Below are positions 57,279 to 64,000 of a DNA stretch of 64,000 bases, in pieces (position 1 is the stretch's first letter; every line of letters starts with the position of its first letter). The position numbers were made by a program, and so were the translations under genes. This DNA is from JBLHZY01 sp047631555. GTDB lineage: Bacteria > Pseudomonadota > Alphaproteobacteria > Rhodobacterales > Rhodobacteraceae. Where the stretch lies: contig JBLHZY010000002.1 of NCBI GenBank assembly GCA_047631555.1, positions 558,001 to 622,000 on the forward strand, given 5' to 3'. The notes under the pieces are model-generated. The model was not told where the DNA came from. It was given only the letters and a program-made list of their open reading frames with translations, and ran no database searches.

Positions 57279-57650
57279 ATGCCAACGATCCAACAGCTGA
57301 TCCGCAAACCGCGGCAGCCAAAAGTAAGACGCTCGAAGTCACAGCACCTCGAGTCATGCCCTCAAAAACGGGGCGTGTGTACGCGCGTTTATACAACAAC
57401 GCCGAAAAAGCCGAACTCGGCCATGCGGAAGGTTGCAAAAGTGCGCCTGACGAATGGTTTTGAGGTCATTAGCTACATCCCGGGCGAAAGTCACAACCTT
57501 CAGGAGCACTCTGTGGTTCTGATCCGTGGCGGCCGCGTAAAAGACCTTCCGGGTGTCCGTTACCACATTCTTCGTGGTGTTTTGGATACCCAGGGCGTCA
57601 AAGACCGTAAGCAACGTCGTTCGAAATACGGCGCGAAGCGTCCGAAGTAA
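57279..57650 (+). CDS. rpsL: 30S ribosomal protein S12
   Basis: S12 of 123 aa, decoding-centre protein and first gene of the str operon. MPTIQQLIRKPR starts the family form; the open frame begins seven codons earlier. The streptomycin-relevant residues are wild type: Lys in TTTPKKPNSAMRK and in GGRVKDLPGVRYH. GGGGA precedes the ATG. Confidence 0.98.
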   Translation: MPTIQQLIRKPRQPKVRRSKSQHLESCPQKRGVCTRVYTTTPKKPNSAMRKVAKVRLTNGFEVISYIPGESHNLQEHSVVLIRGGRVKDLPGVRYHILRGVLDTQGVKDRKQRRSKYGAKRPK

Positions 57651-57662
57651 GGAGAGACTGGT

Positions 57663-58133
57663 ATGTCCCGTCGTCACGCCGCCGAAAAGCGCGAAGTTCT
57701 GCCCGATGCCAAATTTGGCGATCGTGTTCTGACTAAGTTCATGAACAACATGATGCTCGATGGCCGTAAAGCGGCTGCCGAGCGTATCGTCTATAACGCG
57801 TTTGATCGCGTTGAAGACAAGCTCAAGAAAGCCCCTGTGGAAGTTTTCCACGAAGCTCTTGAGAACATCAAGCCGTCGGTCGAGGTTCGCTCTCGTCGTG
57901 TGGGTGGTGCAACGTATCAGGTGCCTGTTGAAGTGCGTCCTGAGCGCCGCGAAGCCCTGGCTATCCGTTGGTTGATCAAAGCTGCGCGTTCGCGCAACGA
58001 GAACACCATGGAAGAGCGCCTCGCAGGTGAGCTTCTTGATGCCGTAAACGGCCGCGGCACTGCCGTGAAGAAGCGCGAAGACACGCATAAAATGGCCGAC
58101 GCTAACAAAGCGTTCAGCCATTACCGCTGGTAA
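57663..58133 (+). CDS. rpsG: 30S ribosomal protein S7
   Basis: S7 of 156 aa, a primary binder of the 16S 3' domain. Begins MSRRHAAEKREVLPDAKFGD; contains VEVRSRRVGGATYQVPVEVR and KREDTHKMADANKAFSHYRW at the end. AAGGAGAGAC lies upstream. rpsL is 12 bp away. Confidence 0.98.
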   Translation: MSRRHAAEKREVLPDAKFGDRVLTKFMNNMMLDGRKAAAERIVYNAFDRVEDKLKKAPVEVFHEALENIKPSVEVRSRRVGGATYQVPVEVRPERREALAIRWLIKAARSRNENTMEERLAGELLDAVNGRGTAVKKREDTHKMADANKAFSHYRW

Positions 58134-58160
58134 TAGAACTCAGGCCCTAGGACGTACCCC

Positions 58161-60281
58161 ATGGCACGCGAATATCCTCTCGAACGGTACCGCAACTTTG
58201 GTATCATGGCGCATATCGATGCAGGTAAAACCACCTGTTCCGAGCGTATCCTTTACTACACAGGCAAAAGCCACAATATCGGTGAAGTGCACGACGGCGC
58301 TGCGACCATGGATCACATGGAGCAGGAGCAAGAGCGTGGCATCACCATTACTTCGGCTGCGACAACCACATTTTGGGAACGCACCGAAGATGGCGTAACT
58401 CCGGATTCTGAAAAGCACCGGATGAACATCATTGATACCCCCGGCCACGTTGACTTCACGATTGAAGTTGAGCGTTCGCTGGCGGTTCTCGATGGTGCTG
58501 TGGCCGTTTTGGATGCGAATGCTGGTGTTGAGCCTCAGACAGAGACTGTTTGGCGCCAAGCGGATCGTTATAAAGTTCCACGTATCGTGTTCGTTAATAA
58601 AATGGACAAGATCGGCGCGGATTTCTTTAACTGCGTGCACATGATCGAAGATCGTACAGGCGCTGTTGCAGCTCCTATCCAAATCCCAATCGGCTCCGAG
58701 ACTGAGCTTGAAGGTTTGGTTGATCTTGTGACCATGGAAGAATGGGTTTGGGCCGGTGAAGATCTCGGCGCATCCTGGGAAAAACGCCCAATTCGTGAAA
58801 GCCTTAAGGCTTCTGCCGATGAATGGCGCGCTAAGCTCATCGAAACAGCTGTTGAGATGGACGATGCGGCAATGGAATCCTACCTCATGGACGGCGCTGA
58901 GCCCGACGTAGCCACGCTGCGCTCGCTCATCCGTAAGGGGACGCTTGCGATCAAGTTTATCCCTGTTCTTTGTGGGTCGGCCTTCAAAAACAAAGGTGTT
59001 CAGCCACTGTTGAACGCTGTTGTTGATTATCTGCCAAGCCCAATGGATGTTGTTGATTACATGGGCTTTAAGCCTGGTGATGAAGAAGAAGTTCGTAACA
59101 TCCCGCGCCGTGCGGATGATGATATGCCCTTCTCGGCACTTGCATTTAAAATCTGGAATGACCCGTTTGTAGGCTCGCTTACATTCACACGCATCTATTC
59201 GGGCAAGCTCGAAAAAGGCGATTCATTCCTGAACTCGACCAAAGGCAAAAAAGAACGCGTTGGCCGCATGATGATCATGCACTCCAACGACCGTGATGAA
59301 ATCTCAGAAGCGTTTTCTGGTGACATCATTGCCCTTGGCGGCCTGAAAGATACGACCACTGGGGATACCCTGTGTTCGATCAACGATCCTGTTGTTCTTG
59401 AAACAATGACTTTCCCCGATCCCGTTATCGAGATCGCGATTGAGCCAAAAACCAAGGGCGACCAAGAGAAAATGTCGACAGGCCTTCAGCGCCTTGCGGC
59501 AGAGGATCCCTCGTTCCGCGTTGAGACAGACATCGAGTCTGGTCAAACGATCATGAAGGGCATGGGCGAACTTCACCTTGATATTCTGGTGGACCGTCTG
59601 CGTCGTGAATTTAAAGTGGAAGCCAACATCGGTGCGCCACAAGTTGCTTACCGCGAGACCATTGGTCACGAAGTTGAGCACACTTACACGCATAAGAAGC
59701 AATCCGGTGGTTCTGGTCAGTTTGGTGAGGTGAAACTTATCATCTCCCCGACAGTGGCTGGCGAAGGCTACTCGTTTGAGTCCAAAATCGTTGGTGGGTC
59801 TATTCCTAAAGAATATATCCCTGGCGTTGAAAAGGGCATCAAATCGGTTATGGACTCCGGCCCGCTTGCTGGCTTCCCAGTGATCGACTTCAAAGTTCAG
59901 TTGATCGACGGTAAGTTCCACGATGTTGACTCCAGCATCCTTGCCTTTGAAATCGCAGCACGTATGTGTATGCGCGAAGGCATGCGCAAAGCTGGGGCGA
60001 AATTGCTCGAGCCGATCATGAAAGTCGAAGTGATTACACCAGAAGAATATACTGGTGGCATCATCGGCGATCTGACTTCGCGTCGCGGCCAAGTTCAGGG
60101 CCAAGACACACGCGGTAATGCGATTGCAATCGATGCATTCGTTCCGCTGGCGAACATGTTCGGTTACATCAACACGTTGCGCTCCATGTCTTCGGGCCGT
60201 GCCAACTTCTCGATGCAATTCGATCACTACGAGCCCGTGCCACAGAATATCTCGGACGAGATCCAGTCAAAATACGCGTAA
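58161..60281 (+). CDS. fusA: Elongation factor G
   Basis: EF-G of 706 aa, the ribosomal translocase. Domain I G motifs: AHIDAGKTTCSERILYYTG (G1), RGITITSAATTTFW (switch I), DTPGHVDFTIEVERSL (G3), NKMDKIGADFFN (G4). Domains II-V are complete, with SGGSGQFGEVKLI and the C-terminal MFGYINTLRSMSSGRANFSM. It lies 27 bp after rpsG, 49 bp before tuf. Confidence 0.98.
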   Translation: MAREYPLERYRNFGIMAHIDAGKTTCSERILYYTGKSHNIGEVHDGAATMDHMEQEQERGITITSAATTTFWERTEDGVTPDSEKHRMNIIDTPGHVDFTIEVERSLAVLDGAVAVLDANAGVEPQTETVWRQADRYKVPRIVFVNKMDKIGADFFNCVHMIEDRTGAVAAPIQIPIGSETELEGLVDLVTMEEWVWAGEDLGASWEKRPIRESLKASADEWRAKLIETAVEMDDAAMESYLMDGAEPDVATLRSLIRKGTLAIKFIPVLCGSAFKNKGVQPLLNAVVDYLPSPMDVVDYMGFKPGDEEEVRNIPRRADDDMPFSALAFKIWNDPFVGSLTFTRIYSGKLEKGDSFLNSTKGKKERVGRMMIMHSNDRDEISEAFSGDIIALGGLKDTTTGDTLCSINDPVVLETMTFPDPVIEIAIEPKTKGDQEKMSTGLQRLAAEDPSFRVETDIESGQTIMKGMGELHLDILVDRLRREFKVEANIGAPQVAYRETIGHEVEHTYTHKKQSGGSGQFGEVKLIISPTVAGEGYSFESKIVGGSIPKEYIPGVEKGIKSVMDSGPLAGFPVIDFKVQLIDGKFHDVDSSILAFEIAARMCMREGMRKAGAKLLEPIMKVEVITPEEYTGGIIGDLTSRRGQVQGQDTRGNAIAIDAFVPLANMFGYINTLRSMSSGRANFSMQFDHYEPVPQNISDEIQSKYA

Positions 60282-60330
60282 GGGAGCGCGCTCAGCGCAC
60301 CCTTTTGCCACAGATTAACAGGAGGCCATC

Positions 60331-61506
60331 ATGGCTAAGGAAAAGTTTGAACGTAATAAACCGCACGTCAACATCGGCACAATCGGCCACGTTGACCACG
60401 GCAAGACCACTCTGACAGCGGCGATCACCAAGTACTTTGGCGATTTCAAAGCCTATGATCAGATCGATGGCGCGCCAGAAGAAAAAGCCCGCGGGATCAC
60501 CATCTCGACAGCACACGTTGAGTATGAAACAGACGCGCGCCACTATGCGCACGTTGATTGCCCCGGCCACGCTGACTATGTGAAAAACATGATCACTGGT
60601 GCGGCGCAAATGGATGGCGCGATCCTGGTTGTGAACGCAGCCGATGGCCCTATGCCCCAAACCCGTGAGCACATCCTGTTGGGTCGCCAAGTTGGCATCC
60701 CCTACATGGTTGTTTACATGAACAAAGTTGACCAAGTAGACGACGAAGAGCTGCTGGAATTGGTTGAAATGGAAATCCGTGAGCTTCTGAGCTCGTACGA
60801 ATATCCAGGCGACGACATTCCAATCATCCGCGGCTCTGCTTTGGCTGCGATGGAAGGCCGCGATCCTGAGATCGGCGAAAACTCGATCCGCGCGCTGATG
60901 GAAGCTGTGGATTCTTATATCCCAACACCAGAGCGCGCTGTTGACCAGCCGTTCCTGATGCCAATCGAGGATGTATTCTCGATCTCTGGCCGTGGGACTG
61001 TTGTTACGGGCCGTATCGAGCGCGGCGTGATCAATGTTGGCGACAACATCGAAATCGTTGGTATCCGCGATACATCGACAACGACCTGTACGGGTGTTGA
61101 AATGTTCCGCAAGCTGCTTGATCGCGGTGAAGCTGGCGACAACATCGGCGCATTGCTTCGCGGTGTTGACCGTGAAGGCGTTGAGCGCGGCCAGATCCTT
61201 TGTAAGCCAGGTTCGGTTAAGCCACACACGAAGTTTGAAGCACAAGCTTACATCCTCACCAAGGATGAAGGCGGGCGTCACACACCATTCTTCGCCAACT
61301 ACCGTCCACAGTTTTACTTCCGCACGACGGATGTAACGGGCACAGTTGAGCTGCCAGCTGGCACAGAAATGGTGATGCCAGGCGATAACTTGAAGTTCAA
61401 CGTTGAGCTGATTGCGCCAATCGCCATGGAAGACGGCCTGCGCTTTGCGATCCGCGAAGGCGGCCGCACTGTTGGCGCTGGTGTTGTGTCAAAGATCATC
61501 GAGTAA
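60331..61506 (+). CDS. tuf: Elongation factor Tu, copy 2
   Basis: The str-operon copy of EF-Tu, 391 aa, same protein as copy 1 (37493-38668). Antisense frames of the two genes also match in sequence and position, so the nucleotide identity extends through the gene. AACAGGAGGCC gives a strong ribosome-binding site here, unlike the different upstream sequence of copy 1. The shared stretch ends 21 bases after the stop. Confidence 0.98.
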   Translation: MAKEKFERNKPHVNIGTIGHVDHGKTTLTAAITKYFGDFKAYDQIDGAPEEKARGITISTAHVEYETDARHYAHVDCPGHADYVKNMITGAAQMDGAILVVNAADGPMPQTREHILLGRQVGIPYMVVYMNKVDQVDDEELLELVEMEIRELLSSYEYPGDDIPIIRGSALAAMEGRDPEIGENSIRALMEAVDSYIPTPERAVDQPFLMPIEDVFSISGRGTVVTGRIERGVINVGDNIEIVGIRDTSTTTCTGVEMFRKLLDRGEAGDNIGALLRGVDREGVERGQILCKPGSVKPHTKFEAQAYILTKDEGGRHTPFFANYRPQFYFRTTDVTGTVELPAGTEMVMPGDNLKFNVELIAPIAMEDGLRFAIREGGRTVGAGVVSKIIE

Positions 61507-61533
61507 TTTGGCGATAGGCTGAGTTACTGATAC

Positions 61534-61573
61534 GCAGGGTGGGTTTCGGCCCACCCTGCAAAACTTTTTCGGG
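61534..61573 (+). terminator. Strong hairpin between tuf copy 2 and rpsJ
   Basis: GCAGGGTGGG (61534-61543) pairs perfectly with CCCACCCTGC (61550-61559) around TTTCGG. TTTTT begins only five bases after the stem (AAAAC first), so it could be a partial terminator, an attenuator or a processing site in the S10 leader. Confidence 0.55.
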
Positions 61574-61637
61574 TTCGACGTGGGCGGCGCATGGTGCGCT
61601 TTCGACCTCTCAACTCTAAGCCGCGAAAGGCAAGACA

Positions 61638-61946
61638 ATGCAGTCGCAAACTATTCGCATCCGGCTGAAAGCTTTCGATTTCCGCGTGTTGGATTCGTCC
61701 ACACAAGAAATCGTAAACACGGCAAAGCGCACCGGCGCTACTGTTCGTGGGCCCATCCCGCTGCCAAATAAAATTGAGAAGTTCACGGTTCTTCGTGGCC
61801 CTCACATCGACAAAAAATCACGCGAGCAGTTCGAGATCCGTACGCACAAGCGTCTTCTCGACATCGTAGACCCAACACCACAGACAGTGGACGCGCTGAT
61901 GAAGCTCGACCTCGCTGCTGGCGTTGACGTCGAAATCAAAGTTTAA
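61638..61946 (+). CDS. rpsJ: 30S ribosomal protein S10
   Basis: S10 of 102 aa, also the NusE antitermination factor. Begins MQSQTIRIRLKAFDFRVLDS; typical GPIPLPNKIEKFTVLRGPHI and KSREQFEIRTHKRLLDI are present. GAAAGGC precedes the ATG. First gene of the S10 operon. Confidence 0.98.
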   Translation: MQSQTIRIRLKAFDFRVLDSSTQEIVNTAKRTGATVRGPIPLPNKIEKFTVLRGPHIDKKSREQFEIRTHKRLLDIVDPTPQTVDALMKLDLAAGVDVEIKV

Positions 61947-61960
61947 GGAGGGCTACGGAT

Positions 61961-62698
61961 ATGTTGCGCTCTGGTGTAATCGCGAAAAAAGTGGGCATGA
62001 CCCGCTTGTTCATGGATGACGGCAAGCAGATCCCTGTGACCGTTCTCCAACTTGATGCTCTGCAAGTTGTTGCTCAACGCACTGCCGATAAGGATGGCTA
62101 CACAGCTGTTCAGCTCGGTGCTGGTTCTGCAAAAGCAAAGCGGACATCCCAAGCCATGCGCGGCCACTTTGCCGCTGCCAACGTTGCGCCTAAGCGCAAG
62201 GTTGCTGAATTCCGCGTGGATGCTGCAAATCTCATCGCTATCGGCGAAGAGATCACTGTTGATCACTACTTTGAGGGTCAGTTTGTTGATGTTGCTGGTA
62301 CATCGATCGGTAAAGGTTTTGCCGGTGCGATGAAGCGCCACAACTTTAAAGGCCTTCGCGCCACGCACGGTGTTTCGATTTCGCACCGTTCGCATGGTTC
62401 AACCGGTCAGTGTCAGGATCCAGGCAAGGTTTTCAAAGGCAAGAAAATGGCCGGTCACATGGGTGCTGCCCGCGTGACAACGCAAAACCTGCAAGTTGTT
62501 CGTACAGACCTCGACCGTGGCTTGATCATGGTTAAAGGCGCTGTTCCGGGCTCCAAAGGTGGCTGGGTTACGATCAAAGACGCCGTGAAGAAGCCATTCC
62601 CTGAGAATGCGGTTCTTCCAGCTGGTCTGAAATCCGCTCAAGCTGCTGCTCCTGCTGAGGCGCCTGCCGAAGCACCCGCTGAAGGTGGTGAAGCATGA
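61961..62698 (+). CDS. rplC: 50S ribosomal protein L3
   Basis: L3 of 245 aa. Begins MLRSGVIAKKVGMTRLFMDD; central GFAGAMKRHNFKGLRATHGV and HRSHGSTGQCQDPGKVFKGK. An Ala/Pro/Glu-rich tail (APAEAPAEAPAEGGEA) follows the normal C-terminus, as in several alphaproteobacteria. Overlaps rplD by four bases. Confidence 0.97.
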   Translation: MLRSGVIAKKVGMTRLFMDDGKQIPVTVLQLDALQVVAQRTADKDGYTAVQLGAGSAKAKRTSQAMRGHFAAANVAPKRKVAEFRVDAANLIAIGEEITVDHYFEGQFVDVAGTSIGKGFAGAMKRHNFKGLRATHGVSISHRSHGSTGQCQDPGKVFKGKKMAGHMGAARVTTQNLQVVRTDLDRGLIMVKGAVPGSKGGWVTIKDAVKKPFPENAVLPAGLKSAQAAAPAEAPAEAPAEGGEA

Positions 62699-63315
62699 AA
62701 CTTGACGTAATCAAACTTGACGGCAAAAAAGCCGGCACATTGGATCTCGACGAGGCCCTGTTTGGTCTTGAGCCACGTGCGGACATTCTTCACCGTGTGG
62801 TCCGTTGGCAGCGCAACAATGCGCAAGCCGGCACGCACAAGGTAAAGACACGTTCCGAAGTGAAATACTCCACAAAGAAGATCTACCGTCAGAAAGGTAC
62901 TGGCGGCGCACGTCACGGTGCTCGTTCTGCGCCGATCTTCCGCGGTGGTGGTGTTTACAAAGGCCCAACACCTCGCAGCCACGGCCACGAGCTGACAAAG
63001 AAGTTCCGCAAGCTTGGCCTTCGCCACGCTCTGTCTTCTAAAGCGGCAACTGGCAACCTTGTCATCCTTGATGATGCGGTTCTCGCGGACGCAAAGACCT
63101 CAACTTTGGCCAAGGCGGTTAAAGAGAACGGTTGGAAGCGCGTGCTTGTGATTGATGGTGCCGAAGTGAATGCAAACTTTGCGCGTGCAGCTCAAAACAT
63201 CATGGGTGTTGATGTGCTGCCGACAATGGGTGCAAACGTTTATGATATCCTCAAGCGTGACACACTCGTGATCACCAAGTCGGGGATCGAAGCATTGGAG
63301 GCTCGTTTGAAATGA
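62695..63315 (+). CDS. rplD: 50S ribosomal protein L4
   Basis: L4 of 206 aa; in E. coli it represses the S10 operon. Motifs: TRSEVKYSTKKIYRQKGTGG then ARHGARSAPIFRGGGVYKGP, the extended loop that lines the exit tunnel, with VIDGAEVNANFARAAQNIMG in the globular part. It overlaps both neighbours by ATGA. Confidence 0.97.
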   Translation: MKLDVIKLDGKKAGTLDLDEALFGLEPRADILHRVVRWQRNNAQAGTHKVKTRSEVKYSTKKIYRQKGTGGARHGARSAPIFRGGGVYKGPTPRSHGHELTKKFRKLGLRHALSSKAATGNLVILDDAVLADAKTSTLAKAVKENGWKRVLVIDGAEVNANFARAAQNIMGVDVLPTMGANVYDILKRDTLVITKSGIEALEARLK

Positions 63316-63608
63316 GCGCTAAAGCAGAACATTACGATGTGATCCGCAAGCCGATCATCACTGAGAAAGCCACTATGGCGTCTGAAAATGGCGCAGTTGT
63401 TTTCGAAGTTGCGATCGACTCGAACAAGCCACAGATCAAACAAGCCGTTGAGGAATTGTTTGGTGTGAAGGTGAAGGCTGTGAACACAACCATCACCAAA
63501 GGCAAAAGCAAGCGGTTCCGCGGCCAACTCGGCAAGCGGAAAGATGTTAAAAAGGCTTATGTGACCCTTGAAGAGGGTAACACTATCGACGTCTCCACAG
63601 GCCTCTGA
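63312..63608 (+). CDS. rplW: 50S ribosomal protein L23
   Basis: L23 of 98 aa, at the peptide exit site where SRP and trigger factor dock. YDVIRKPIITEKATMASENG and VEELFGVKVKAVNTTITKGK with KRFRGQLGKRKDVKKAYVTL are family blocks. A 126-bp gap follows before rplB. Confidence 0.97.
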   Translation: MSAKAEHYDVIRKPIITEKATMASENGAVVFEVAIDSNKPQIKQAVEELFGVKVKAVNTTITKGKSKRFRGQLGKRKDVKKAYVTLEEGNTIDVSTGL

Positions 63609-63625
63609 TAGAAGCGAGCGAATCT

Positions 63626-63653
63626 CCAGCCCCTGCGCATGCGCGGGGGCTGG
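63626..63653 (+). other. Strong hairpin between rplW and rplB
   Basis: CCAGCCCCTGCG (63626-63637) pairs with CGCGGGGGCTGG (63642-63653), twelve pairs with one T-G, around a 4-base loop. TTTCATT follows. It lies inside what is normally a continuous operon. Confidence 0.55.
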
Positions 63654-63734
63654 TTTCATTGGAAGAGTGGGACCTTCGGGGCCCTTATTGAAACCGAACC
63701 AACCTTGGTTCGAAGCTGACGGAAGACAGAAAGC

Positions 63735-64000
63735 ATGGCACTCAAGTCGTACAAACCGACGACGCCTGGCCAACGTGGGTTGGTTCTGATCGACCGTTCG
63801 GAGCTTTGGAAAGGTCGCCCGGTTAAAGCCCTCACTGAGGGTTTGACCAAGAATGGCGGCCGGAACAACACCGGACGGATCACGATGCGCCGCAAAGGCG
63901 GCGGGGCGAAGCGTCTCTATCGTATTGTGGATTTCAAACGCACGAAGTTTGATATGCCCGGTACAGTTGAACGCATCGAATATGACCCTAACCGGACAGC
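63735..64000 (+). CDS. rplB: 50S ribosomal protein L2, cut off by the window end
   Basis: The first 88 residues of L2, which helps form the peptidyl transferase centre. Begins MALKSYKPTTPGQRGLVLID and continues LTKNGGRNNTGRITMRRKGG then KRLYRIVDFKRTKFDMPGTV. The remaining two thirds lie beyond position 64000. Confidence 0.96.
   Translation, partial: MALKSYKPTTPGQRGLVLIDRSELWKGRPVKALTEGLTKNGGRNNTGRITMRRKGGGAKRLYRIVDFKRTKFDMPGTVERIEYDPNRT

Overview
This window looks like a chromosomal segment of a marine-type alphaproteobacterium of the Rhodobacterales (Roseobacter/Rhodobacter group). Support comes from gene order typical of that group (ispH-rnhA, lepB-rnc-era-DUF1491-recO next to a long acyl-CoA dehydrogenase, pckA divergent from chvI-chvG-hprK-rapZ-PTS, and tuf/tRNA-Trp/secE/nusG/rpl/rpoBC followed by the str and S10 operons). 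Lineage-typical families (DUF1491, DUF6473, a short HprK, an NYN-domain protein) and a fairly high G+C content agree. The genus cannot be named from the sequence alone. Nearly all of the window is core chromosome. No prophage, transposase, CRISPR array or rRNA was seen.

Layout. (1) 1-7.1 kb: rnhA (cut by the window edge), ispH and an NYN-domain nuclease-like gene on the minus strand, then folK, rpoZ, the bifunctional (p)ppGpp enzyme rsh, a DUF2062 membrane protein and pdxJ on the plus strand. (2) 7.1-10.9 kb: a tight run of a secreted hypothetical protein, acpS, lepB, rnc, era and DUF1491. (3) 10.9-14.2 kb: a dTDP-L-rhamnose cassette (rmlC-B-D-A) on the opposite strand, wedged between DUF1491 and recO. 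(4) 14.3-19.5 kb: recO, a probable methylsuccinyl-CoA dehydrogenase, a TauE/SafE exporter and pckA. (5) 19.8-25.3 kb: chvI-chvG-hprK-rapZ-EIIA-HPr plus an acyltransferase. (6) 25.3-31.5 kb: 3-hydroxybutyryl-CoA dehydrogenase, a DUF6473 protein, etfBA, a PduO-type cobalamin adenosyltransferase with a small HIG1-like membrane protein, an SDR and an SH3-domain protein. (7) 31.7-37.4 kb: parC, then a DUF898/M48 peptidase/lipoprotein cluster. (8) 37.5-54 kb: tuf copy 1, zntB-like transporter, tRNA-Trp, a patch of accessory genes, secE-nusG-rplKA-rplJL-rpoBC. (9) 54-57 kb: nitroreductase, a glycosyltransferase interrupted by an in-frame TGA, and a DMT exporter. (10) 57-64 kb: rpsL-rpsG-fusA-tuf copy 2-rpsJ-rplC-rplD-rplW-rplB, which runs off the end.

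How the genes work together. A carbon theme recurs. A probable ethylmalonyl-CoA-pathway dehydrogenase, ETF as its expected electron acceptor, a 3-hydroxybutyryl-CoA dehydrogenase, a cobalamin adenosyltransferase (the pathway uses B12 mutases) and PEP carboxykinase together fit acetate/C2 assimilation and gluconeogenesis. The envelope-stress two-component pair and the regulatory PTS beside pckA would link this to nutritional state.

The most unusual items are: an array of GCGCAA half-sites in front of pckA; the rml cassette inserted in a conserved operon; a glycosyltransferase intact except for one in-frame TGA at a probable tryptophan position; a DUF898/M48/lipoprotein cluster of unknown function; a low-G+C secreted gene beside tRNA-Trp; several strong hairpins or palindromes between ribosomal protein genes; and two tuf genes identical as far as compared, up to sharp edges. 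All functional calls rest on reading motifs and known gene order. No database search was run.
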